Counted from the stretch's first letter, positions 8,878-15,650 are shown. The stretch is 18,486 nt of DNA from DASZCR01 sp035942915 (GCA_035942915.1 DASZCR010000108.1:1-18486); one strand, 5' to 3'. The notes: generated by a model from the sequence alone, not told the origin. Numbers and translations are program-made.

Positions 8878-10293
8878 TCACTTCGACGGAGAGATGGCAG
8901 GCGCAGCCGCCATCAGGAATCTGAGAGCCTCCGAGAGGTCTGCGTCGGTCTTCTCTGTGAACTTCACTTTGATATCCGGCTCGACGCCCACACCCTCGAC
9001 GCGAACGCCGCCCGCTGTCCTGAAATCCCAGACGGGGAGGACGAGCATCCACCCGCCCGCAATCGGAAACACATCCGCGCCGAGCATCGCGCCCGCTGTC
9101 CGCCGCCCGATGAGTGTCGCCGCACGCATCTCCTTAACGACTCCGGCGAAGGCTTCGCTCGCGCTGTAGCAATACTCATCGATGAGGACGACGACGCGGC
9201 CTTGATAAGCCGACTTGGCGCGCCCGCCGGTGGCAAGCATGAGCGCGCCCGCACGTCGCATCTCGCGGTTGAAGGCTTCCGACTCGTAGCCGGAAAAGTC
9301 CTGTAGCGAATCGGGCGCGAGTTGGTCTATCGAGGCGACGCCGCGACGAGCGAGGCCATCGCGGCTGGCGAAGTATCCGAGGCGACGCGGCTCCTTGAAG
9401 ATGTAGTCGCCGACTCGCATCGCGGCCGTCAACGCCCCGCCGCCGTTGCCGCGCAGGTCGATGACGAGTGACGGCAGCGCTCCCAGTTCGGCGAACGCGC
9501 CATCGATACGCGCTAGCGCCCCCGCGCCGTCTTCAAACCTTTCAATCCGCAGATAGCCGGCCGCAGGCGTCAGCTTTTTCCAAGAGATGCCGAACGTTCT
9601 ATGCGCGCCCGTAGCGCCGGGTCGGGGCGTTGGCAGTTCCGTCAGCCCGTTGGTGACGGCGAAAAATTCGAGATGCGACGCACGCAGTTCGCCGAGCATT
9701 CTTCTGACGACGGAGAGCAGTTCGCCGTCCGAACGCGCCGACGCGGCAAGCGGGCGATAACGTCTGCGCGCTGCCTCCCAATCGACGCCGTTGAAGTTCG
9801 ACGCGTAGAAATCCCGCCGCACCTGTGTCCAGACGGCATCGAAAATCTCCACGCGCGGCGTCGTCGAAGGCTTCAGAGCAGCGCGCCTGCCGCGCACCTC
9901 CCCCGCAAAAAAGAGTTGCGAGAGGAAGCCTGCGGGAAACCACTTGCCCTCTAGGCGGTCGCCTTCGACGACGGCCGTCACCTTCAACTGACCGAACGAT
10001 GTCGTCGCCAGCAGAGTCAAGTGGTCGCCTTCGAGACGGCCTGACGTGGCGGCAATGCTGAAATCGCCGAGTTGCCCCAACACAGACCACGTCACCTCTC
10101 CGTTGCGCTGAACCTGAAACTCGACAGGCGTCTCGTAGATACCGTCCGGCAGATGCACCGCCAGTTCCCAACGGCCGCTCAGCAGCCCCGCTGTCTTGCT
10201 CCCTTGAGCCTTCACGCGCGTCGGCGCGGCCAGCCCCGGCAGACAGAGGATGAAGGGTAAAGCCCTTAAAATCATGGGTGCGATGTGAGTCAT
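8878..10293 (-). CDS. Exported S41-family peptidase without PDZ domain (tricorn/IRBP-like subgroup)
   Basis: A 471-aa protein with a signal peptide (about 1-30). A beta-rich, lipocalin-like N-terminal domain follows (about 35-135), then an S41 tail-specific-protease fold. The S41 core is marked by FNGVDWEAARRRY at 167-179, LRASH with His207, the oxyanion strand VIDLRGNGGG at 277-286, and the nucleophile region YCYSASEAF with Ser377 as likely nucleophile. The catalytic Lys of CtpA/Prc enzymes is expected about 25 residues later, but Ala402 is there (GRRTAGAM). A Ser/His arrangement as in tricorn-like S41 enzymes is therefore more likely. No PDZ domain fits between 212 and 240. It probably cleaves peptides or protein tails in the periplasm. 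It sits 100 bp after the acyltransferase gene and may process the modified peptide, but could also be a general protease. The start site is weakly supported; ATG six codons downstream is an alternative. Confidence 0.85.
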   Translation of the reverse strand: MTHIAPMILRALPFILCLPGLAAPTRVKAQGSKTAGLLSGRWELAVHLPDGIYETPVEFQVQRNGEVTWSVLGQLGDFSIAATSGRLEGDHLTLLATTSFGQLKVTAVVEGDRLEGKWFPAGFLSQLFFAGEVRGRRAALKPSTTPRVEIFDAVWTQVRRDFYASNFNGVDWEAARRRYRPLAASARSDGELLSVVRRMLGELRASHLEFFAVTNGLTELPTPRPGATGAHRTFGISWKKLTPAAGYLRIERFEDGAGALARIDGAFAELGALPSLVIDLRGNGGGALTAAMRVGDYIFKEPRRLGYFASRDGLARRGVASIDQLAPDSLQDFSGYESEAFNREMRRAGALMLATGGRAKSAYQGRVVVLIDEYCYSASEAFAGVVKEMRAATLIGRRTAGAMLGADVFPIAGGWMLVLPVWDFRTAGGVRVEGVGVEPDIKVKFTEKTDADLSEALRFLMAAAPAISPSK

Positions 10294-10393
10294 CTTAATT
10301 ATGAAAGTCTGCTCGCCGTGCTCGTTCGTCGGCAGTCTGCGTCGAATGAAGGCCGCTCATCCGCACCGCTCGATGCGGCGCAGAGCATAAGCA

Positions 10394-11503
10394 TCAACCT
10401 GTTCCCGTACGCTGCCGGAGAGACGCGTCGCCCGCTTGACCTTCGCGGCGCAGGCGCGCCTCGAACGCTGCCAGAAAGCGGCCGAGCGAAGATTTCTCCT
10501 CGGCCAGTTCCGCGCGCAGCTTCGTGAATTGCGATTCCCAAGAGGCCGTGTCGTGCGGCAGCGCGACGTTGCCGCCGTAGGAGAAACGCTCGTGTAATGA
10601 TTCCCAGTAAATCCAGTGCTCCGGCGCGGCCGTTAGTTGTTCCTCGATGCGTTTGAAGATTTTCGCTGTCGTCAGGTAAAGCTCCTCGTTGAGGTTGCCC
10701 GTGCGTACAGGTTCGACAGGTGCGCCGTACTTGAGGATGAATTGCCCGCGCGCGCGCCGCCAGCAATAGAGCGGGATGAGCATCGCGTTGGCCTTCAGCG
10801 CGAAGAAGGCTGTGCCGCCCATCGCAACGGCCAGCCGGCCGAAGAAGGGGACGTACATCATCCCCATGTTGAAGTCGTAAACGTCGGGCATGATGCCGAG
10901 CGCGTTCCCGTTCTTGAGCGCGCGCAGCCCTTTCAGAACGGCCGTCTTGTCGTTGAAGAGAATCTTCGTGTTGCAACTGAGACGTTCAATCAACCCCTGA
11001 TAAATCGTCGTCGTCGGGTTCACTTCCGGCGGGTCGTAGAAAAGACTGAGGGTTTTGTGTTGCTCGACATCCATCATGACGCGCATCACGGCGACGACGA
11101 AACTGCCGTAGTGCGGCGTGAAGAAGATGACCGGCTGCGGGCTTTCGCAGGCCGCACGCAGGTTCTCCGCGCCTTCCACTTCGACGCGCGTCCGGCAGTA
11201 TTCGAGCAGACGCCCGCGCGGCATCCCGTTTAACTGAATCCTCTCAAGCTCGCTTTGAAAACGTGCGCGCCAGTGCCTCTTGATTAAATCCTGCCGCTCC
11301 GTCTCGGAGAGTTGCGGCAAGGCCAGTTTGAAGTTGTAGTTGAGCCGCGCCGTCGCGCCTTCGTCGAGATGCCTGAAGGCGTCGGCCAGCAGGTCGAAGG
11401 CCGCCGTGCAGGCAGGCGAGGTGAGCCGCAGCAGACGCTCTGCGAAGGGCGACGGATAGACAGCTTTGACGATTCTCTCTTTCATAGTGGCGCGTGCGCT
11501 CAA
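10394..11503 (-). CDS. LpxL/HtrB-like (lysophospholipid) acyltransferase family protein
   Basis: A protein of 369 aa from TTG 11503, or 363 aa from ATG 11485; neither has a clear ribosome site and the preceding stop directly abuts, so coupling is likely. Family features: a hydrophobic strand then PHYGSF around His131, IMPDVYD at 194-200, VPFFGRLAVAMGG at 208-220 followed by a strand ANAMLIPLYCW, and PEHWIYWESLHERF near 284-297, which matches the PEQW(L/Y)WxHxRF end motif of LpxL/HtrB enzymes. In lipid A acyltransferases the catalytic motif is H-x4-(D/E); here the acidic position is Val136. It belongs to the membrane-associated family that moves fatty acyl chains to lipid A, inositol mannosides or related acceptors. 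No other lipid A gene is nearby; the neighbours suggest a peptide or envelope acceptor instead (inference). Confidence 0.82.
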   Translation of the reverse strand: MSARATMKERIVKAVYPSPFAERLLRLTSPACTAAFDLLADAFRHLDEGATARLNYNFKLALPQLSETERQDLIKRHWRARFQSELERIQLNGMPRGRLLEYCRTRVEVEGAENLRAACESPQPVIFFTPHYGSFVVAVMRVMMDVEQHKTLSLFYDPPEVNPTTTIYQGLIERLSCNTKILFNDKTAVLKGLRALKNGNALGIMPDVYDFNMGMMYVPFFGRLAVAMGGTAFFALKANAMLIPLYCWRRARGQFILKYGAPVEPVRTGNLNEELYLTTAKIFKRIEEQLTAAPEHWIYWESLHERFSYGGNVALPHDTASWESQFTKLRAELAEEKSSLGRFLAAFEARLRREGQAGDASLRQRTGTG

Positions 11504-12520
11504 TCAAGTGGCCGCGTGCGCGGAACGGTCGAAGGCGTTGACCGTCTCCTGTAGCTTCCGCAACTCCGCCATCGACCATGCGTAAGTTTCCGTATTCATC
11601 GCCGTGCCGGACGTGTGCCACGCGCGCACGTAGCCTTCGACCAGCTTGAGTTTCATCACCGTAATCTGCGACTTGATGCGTGCCGAGCGCGTCACCGCAT
11701 GCATCCACGAGAGAACATCCACAGGCATCTCACGGAAGACGCTCTCAAGGTGTCCCGCGAGCCACGTGAGCACCGCGCGCACGTCCGCCTCCGAGACCGC
11801 ATCGGGCTTGCTTGCGCCGGGATAAGCGACGAGTGAGAGCCGCCCCGCAGAGTTGTCGGCGCTCGCTTCGAGCGTGAAGAGCGGCGCGACGCCGCGAAAG
11901 AAGAGCAGCGGTTCGAGCGTTGTGAACTGATACTCCTCGCCGAGAAAATTGATGCGCCACATGGTTGCACCGGCCGTCATCTGGTGGTCTGGGAAAGTGA
12001 CGTAGGTGACGGGCGCGTGCGACCCGGCTTCGAGCCGACGGCTGTTATGAGCCAGCATCTCAGACGACGACAGCAACTTCACGCGCCCGCCCGCCTGCTC
12101 GTCCAAGAGCGGCTTCAGGTAGCGGCACGTGAGCGGCGTCCCGACGAGACAAAACTGACGAGATTCGTCCTCCGCGAGTCGCGCCAGCAGAAGGACGCTC
12201 GAAACCGTCAGCGGCAGCGCCAGCAGATACGACGTGTCGGCATACTTTTCCAGTTCCCGCACGACCTGCCCCAGTTCGCGGGCGGGCGTCATGCGGCGCA
12301 GCGAACGAAGCGCGCGACCCGGCCTTTCGTCCTTCACCAGACGGTTCAACTTCGCACGGCGCGCCGCACCCGCACGCGCCTGCCGCTCGGCTTCGACCGG
12401 CGGTAGCTTGAGCATCTTTTCGACGGCGAAGGTCACGTCCTTCAACTGCTCGCGTTCGTAGAAACGGCTGCGCAGTCTCTCCACGATAAACTGCCTGTAA
12501 GGCACGTCGAACCGCTTCAT
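11504..12520 (-). CDS. Degenerate acyltransferase-like protein, partner of the LpxL-like enzyme
   Basis: A 338-aa protein with no recognisable catalytic motif and no signal peptide. By eye its second half follows the LpxL-like neighbour. SYLLALPLTVSSVLLLARLAEDE aligns with the strand and helix around the catalytic His. YVTFPDHQ at 163-170 aligns with GIMPDVYD. INFLGEEYQFTTLEPLLFFRGVAPLF corresponds to the FFG-to-IPLY block. VFREMPVDVLSWMHAV (about 241-256) matches the PEHWIYW end motif. The position of the catalytic His holds Leu or Pro, so it is probably non-catalytic on its own. Residues 1-90 are helical and strongly basic. Its stop directly abuts the start of the acyltransferase gene, so the two are likely co-translated and may form a complex. 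If the homology is wrong, it is simply an unknown protein. Confidence 0.55.
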   Translation of the reverse strand: MKRFDVPYRQFIVERLRSRFYEREQLKDVTFAVEKMLKLPPVEAERQARAGAARRAKLNRLVKDERPGRALRSLRRMTPARELGQVVRELEKYADTSYLLALPLTVSSVLLLARLAEDESRQFCLVGTPLTCRYLKPLLDEQAGGRVKLLSSSEMLAHNSRRLEAGSHAPVTYVTFPDHQMTAGATMWRINFLGEEYQFTTLEPLLFFRGVAPLFTLEASADNSAGRLSLVAYPGASKPDAVSEADVRAVLTWLAGHLESVFREMPVDVLSWMHAVTRSARIKSQITVMKLKLVEGYVRAWHTSGTAMNTETYAWSMAELRKLQETVNAFDRSAHAAT

Positions 12521-12614
12521 AATCTTCGAGTCCCTAAAATCTCGACCGGCCGGAAGTGCTCCGCGCAGGTCTTTCGTTCCTGCCGCCGCGTCGCACCGGA
12601 TGGCGCATCGAACG

Positions 12615-13922
12615 CTAAACGTGACGCGCCCACTTCGACCTCAACCCCAGAATAAGATTGCCCACGCGCGGCGGCAGGGTCACCTCCAAAGGGTGCGCCG
12701 CCATCAAGCGCAGCAGCCTGTACGCCAGAAATAACAAGAGCACGCAGAGAAAGAGAGGCCAGATGCTCATGTAAACCAACGAGCCTGCCGCCCGAAAGGT
12801 GTGTTCGATGCTTCCCGCATCGTAAGACCTCTGCAAGAGTCTGAAGACGCGCGCCGCGTCAGGCGGGTAGTGGCGTATCACATCGCCGACGGCGCGGTAG
12901 AGGAAGTTGGCGATGAAGGCGATGTAGACCACCACCAGACCTGTGTAAAAGTAGAGCACCTTGAGGCGGATGCCGCTGACCTGCGCGGCCTCTGCGCCGG
13001 GGCGTCGAAAAATCTTTCTCACGACGCGCCGCAAAGTCTCGCCGAGTTGCTTGTGCAGATTGCTCAACCCGCTCAAGTCCGTGAGCAGCCAGTAGCCGTC
13101 CATCTTGAAGACAGGGTTGAGCGTGTAGAGCATCGTCAGATGCATGACCCAGACGAGGCGCGACGCCAGGAGACTCTGCGTCAGCAGGACGTAGCCCGTC
13201 AGCCCAATCACGAGCAGACATTGAAAGTAAAGCCCCCCGGCATCGACGACGGCGCGCCTCACCGGCGGCAGCCGCCATGACTTCGTCACGTCCGTATAAA
13301 AGGCGGGGTAGATGAAATAAAGCGCAAAGCCAATGTCGCCATGCGGGCATTGGTAACGACGACAGGCCGTCGCGTGTCCGAGTTCGTGAAAGAAGGTGAT
13401 GGCAATAAGCGAGAGGTAAAAGAGCGGGATGTCCCAACCGTGAAATTTCTGGTGAATGGCCTGCAACGAACCCGAAAAGACAAAGTACTCGGAGACGACG
13501 AAGGCGAGCAGCGTGATGATGACGACGGGCTTCGCGTAAAGCCACGTCAGCCTCGACGAGATGGGGCGCACGAAACGCTCCGGCACCATTCTGAAGCTGA
13601 AGACAAAGGGACTCTGGTTCTTCGGCAGAGGGGTGTGGCTGAAGAGCGAAGCGGGAATATGCGATTGGACGACTTTGTCGAGAACTTCAAGCGAGATAGT
13701 TTGCCCGGTCTGTTGTTGATAGACTTCGGCCAGCTCTTCCAACGTCTCCGGCTGCTCGCCGAGCGCGACCAGAACATCGCGCATCGCCTTACTGGCGACG
13801 AAGCAGACCTCTCCGACTTCAACCAGATAACGCTCGCCGGGCGCACCATCTTTGAACTCGCTGATGCTGATGCCGTCTTTAAGTTTCGGCAGCGTGTTGC
13901 TGCGCAGGGTCTGTTCAATCAT
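12615..13922 (-). CDS. M50 site-2-type membrane metalloprotease with PqqD-like N-terminal domain
   Basis: A 435-aa integral membrane protein. Residues of about 10-95 form a small winged-helix-like domain (RYLVEVGEVCFVASKAMRDVL, then TLEELAEVYQQQTG and a C-terminal helix) with the pattern of PqqD-like, RRE-type peptide-binding domains. The membrane part follows, with helices at about 132-152, 167-185, 200-212, 232-262, 325-350 and 385-410. Zinc site: FFHELGHATA with His179, Glu180 and His183. Third-ligand motif: LNPVFKMDGYW with Asp275. These two motifs and their spacing are typical of the M50 proteins found in RiPP and peptide-export loci (YydH-like group, from general knowledge). It lies directly downstream of the small peptide gene, making it the likely peptide-processing protease or binding partner. 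The ribosome site before ATG 13922 is weak; the 119-bp leader contains a hairpin. Confidence 0.88.
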   Translation of the reverse strand: MIEQTLRSNTLPKLKDGISISEFKDGAPGERYLVEVGEVCFVASKAMRDVLVALGEQPETLEELAEVYQQQTGQTISLEVLDKVVQSHIPASLFSHTPLPKNQSPFVFSFRMVPERFVRPISSRLTWLYAKPVVIITLLAFVVSEYFVFSGSLQAIHQKFHGWDIPLFYLSLIAITFFHELGHATACRRYQCPHGDIGFALYFIYPAFYTDVTKSWRLPPVRRAVVDAGGLYFQCLLVIGLTGYVLLTQSLLASRLVWVMHLTMLYTLNPVFKMDGYWLLTDLSGLSNLHKQLGETLRRVVRKIFRRPGAEAAQVSGIRLKVLYFYTGLVVVYIAFIANFLYRAVGDVIRHYPPDAARVFRLLQRSYDAGSIEHTFRAAGSLVYMSIWPLFLCVLLLFLAYRLLRLMAAHPLEVTLPPRVGNLILGLRSKWARHV

Positions 13923-13969
13923 CTTGGTCTCTGCGTTCTGAGGTGGAGCGCGAGTTGAGAGCTTGCAGT

Positions 13970-14007
13970 GAGGAGGGCTGTCGGCCAGCGGCGCGTCCAG
14001 CCCCCTC
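13970..14007 (-). promoter_or_regulatory. Hairpin between peptide gene and protease gene
   Basis: On the transcribed (minus) strand, GGGGGCTG pairs with CAGCCCTC around a 17-base loop. This gives eight pairs including one G-U, with two more pairs after a one-base bulge. It lies in the 119-bp gap after the peptide stop and before the M50 start. No U tract follows, so it is not a full intrinsic terminator. It could be a partial attenuator or a 3'-end stabiliser giving more peptide mRNA than enzyme mRNA, as is common in precursor-peptide operons. The structure is seen; the role is inferred. Confidence 0.4.
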
Positions 14008-14041
14008 AGGTTGAGGAGACTGTGCTCTTTTCAGTTGGAGG

Positions 14042-14440
14042 TTAGAAGCGACAACGGCAGATGACGCAGTAGCTGCGAACTCTTATGCCGTTAACGGCGC
14101 CGTCCGTGCTATCGCCTTCCATCGAAGACATCGTTCCGCCGTCCTGTTCATAGCCGGGAAAATCGCCCGAAGTGCCGTCCGTGTAGGTGCCGTCGTCAAG
14201 GATTGCGTAGCTGCCATCGCTCGACGTCTGATACGTACCGATATACCCGTCGCCGCTGCCGGCGTTGCCCCAGCTGCTGCCGTAGTAATCATAGGAACCG
14301 CCCCCGCCGCCGCCGCCGCAGCCGTCGTCATACGATTGGGCATAGTAGCCGCTGTCGGACTGCTGGTACTCAATCATGCACTGCATTTCAAAGCGGGCTT
14401 CGAGTTCCTGAAGTGAGAAGTTAGAGGTGCTCAGACTCAT
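14042..14440 (-). CDS. Candidate ribosomal peptide precursor, Gly/Ser/Asp/Tyr-rich
   Basis: A 132-aa protein starting at ATG 14440, with AGGA nine bases upstream; the open frame continues further upstream without a better start. Residues 1-25 look like a leader: polar start, then an amphipathic, acidic helix (FSLQELEARFEMQ at 8-20). Residues 26-118 are low complexity, rich in Gly, Ser, Asp and Tyr, with a seven-Gly run at 42-48 after Cys41 and repeated short units such as SSDGSY, DDGTY and TDGTSGD. The C-terminus turns basic and Cys-rich (RVRSYCVICRCRF; Cys125, 128, 130). There is no Sec signal peptide, no membrane segment and no known enzyme fold. It is the first gene of the minus-strand run, followed by a PqqD-like/M50 protease and acyltransferase genes, which is why I call it a RiPP-like precursor. 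I do not recognise a named precursor family. It could instead be a small structural secreted protein. Confidence 0.6.
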   Translation of the reverse strand: MSLSTSNFSLQELEARFEMQCMIEYQQSDSGYYAQSYDDGCGGGGGGGSYDYYGSSWGNAGSGDGYIGTYQTSSDGSYAILDDGTYTDGTSGDFPGYEQDGGTMSSMEGDSTDGAVNGIRVRSYCVICRCRF

Positions 14441-14849
14441 TCGTGTCGTCCTTTCGGGTGTGAGTGAAGTTATCCGCACGCCCCCCTTCAATTGGTGAGA
14501 ACCACGAAAAAGGCGGGCGAGGATGGCCTTCCTGTTGAGAAGTTGCCTCACGTGATGGAGCTTCGATTCACCGTGAGGGGTGAAATGTGCGCCTGACGGT
14601 AACCGTGCCTGAGACGACCGCTCGCAAGAGTGGAGACTTCAAGCCCGACTACACGCTCCAATGGCCTCCAGAGCTAACCTGCGTCATCGCGCCTCTGCGT
14701 GGTAAAGCGTGCCGGAGGAGCGCCGCATCTGCGACGGGTGTGACTCTAGAACTTATGAAGCCGGTTAAGGATTATGAGACGTAGCATGTCGAGGCGACGC
14801 ACCTCGGCCGTTTAAGATTGCCTGAGAATCCAGCGACAAAGTTCGCCAT

Positions 14850-14873
14850 CGACGGAAGTGAAGCCTTCCGTCG
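14850..14873. promoter_or_regulatory. Perfect 9-bp inverted repeat with 6-base loop
   Basis: CGACGGAAG and CTTCCGTCG flank the loop TGAAGC. No T run follows on either strand, so this is not a standard intrinsic terminator. It may be an operator or an RNA hairpin; no partner gene can be assigned. Confidence 0.35.
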
Positions 14874-15237
14874 TCGCATACTGTTGGCGAACCTTCATCG
14901 CATAAGTTGTTGAGTTAGAAATTGAGGGGGCTAGCTTCCCGTCCTTGTCTATAACCTTTGTTTTTTACGAGGCGTTCGGCTGCCGACGAGTCGCTTTCTC
15001 GTCGCCTCAGCGCGCCTTGATGCTCTCCGGTTCAACTCCTCTGTTGTTGAGCCGCCGACAAGTTTCGCGCTAAGATGCGTCTGCTACACGTTTCTTCTCT
15101 ACGCCACAGGAATCGGCGGTGACGTACCGGCCGAAAGCTCGTCAGCCCTCTTTAAGCGGGGACGATGTTCTTTTGTCTGTGACGTTCGCCGCAGCGTCCG
15201 GCGCGAGGATTTTCTCGCCGCCCCTCGCAACATACAG

Positions 15238-15308
15238 GTTTGCGTGAGTCTGGAATCGAGCCGCTTAGTCAACGGCGGTCTGCGGAGTCACGCAAACATC
15301 TGTTTTTT
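15238..15308 (+). terminator. Long-stem structure followed by T run (terminator-like or end of a small RNA)
   Basis: GTTTGCGTGA (15238-15247) pairs perfectly over ten bases with TCACGCAAAC (15288-15297). The 40-base spacer holds a smaller GCCG/CGGC stem. Five bases after the outer stem comes a run of six T (15303-15308). Read on the plus strand this is a terminator-like shape. No plus-strand gene lies upstream, so either it ends an unannotated RNA starting within 14441-15238 or it is part of the leader of the Crp/Fnr gene. Confidence 0.35.
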
Positions 15309-15426
15309 CATTAACCGGCAGGATGCGAGCCTCAATCTGCAAGATGCCGAAAATTCGTGGAAGGCGAAACACGTCGCCGATGTCTCAGAGAAGCTCAACG
15401 GCCGCAATATAGAGGAGCACTGAAGC

Positions 15427-15456
15427 CTTCGTCTGTCTGAATCAGACATAGCGAAG
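15427..15456. promoter_or_regulatory. Palindromic operator-like site
   Basis: A 15-base palindrome (TGTCTGA, one centre base, TCAGACA; 15434-15448) is flanked by a second matching pair, CTTCG (15427-15431) and CGAAG (15452-15456). It lies about 200 bp upstream of the Crp/Fnr-type gene start. The symmetry suggests a dimeric DNA-binding protein site; the binder is unknown. Confidence 0.4.
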
Positions 15457-15461
15457 ATAAA

Positions 15462-15481
15462 TTTTCGGAGATTTCCGAAAA
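15462..15481. promoter_or_regulatory. Second palindrome, 8-bp arms with 4-base spacer
   Basis: TTTTCGGA and TCCGAAAA flank GATT, five bases downstream of the previous palindrome. The 20-base length and 4-base centre resemble the layout of Crp/Fnr-family operators, although the half-site sequence is not the classical one. Auto-regulation by the gene at 15651 is a plausible but untested reading. Confidence 0.4.
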
Positions 15482-15650
15482 GTGAGTAATGTCGACATGA
15501 CCTCGGCTCTGCTCACGGTTTGAGCGCGGCGCGGATGGGACGCGCGCGCGCCTGAAGTATCCGGTCATTCCTAGTCTGCCCCGAAACCTCTCATGTGTAC
15601 GTTTCCTCATTCCGACTTGACCTGAAAATTATTGAAGCGGGGAGTCCACC

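Larger units (their letters stand above)
14441..15650. other. 1.2-kb intergenic region rich in inverted repeats
   Basis: No convincing gene lies here. Open frames of 65-71 codons exist, at 14587-14784 plus (a GTG start with GAGGGG upstream) and 15395-15610 minus, but their residue make-up is not protein-like and the second is packed with palindromes. The region must carry the promoters of the minus-strand peptide operon and of the plus-strand regulator. Structured elements inside it are listed separately. The stretch 15303-15308 is a T6 run, one of two such T runs (the other is at 14960-14965). A (CG)n tract lies near 15540-15550. No tRNA, tmRNA, RNase P, SRP RNA or known riboswitch core was recognised. 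Confidence 0.6.

Noticed and set aside
14299..14322. Trinucleotide CCG repeat as a phase-variation tract
   Set aside because: It encodes the Gly run of the peptide; gain or loss of units would only change Gly number, not the frame, and the repeat is interrupted.
14587..14784. 65-codon plus-strand frame with GTG start and GAGGGG upstream
   Set aside because: No recognisable motif, hydrophobic segment or leader-like pattern; length is within chance expectation in GC-rich DNA. It could be revisited if homologues are found.
15395..15610. 71-codon minus-strand frame
   Set aside because: Overlaps two palindromes, has a weak ribosome site and a residue make-up unlike a real protein.
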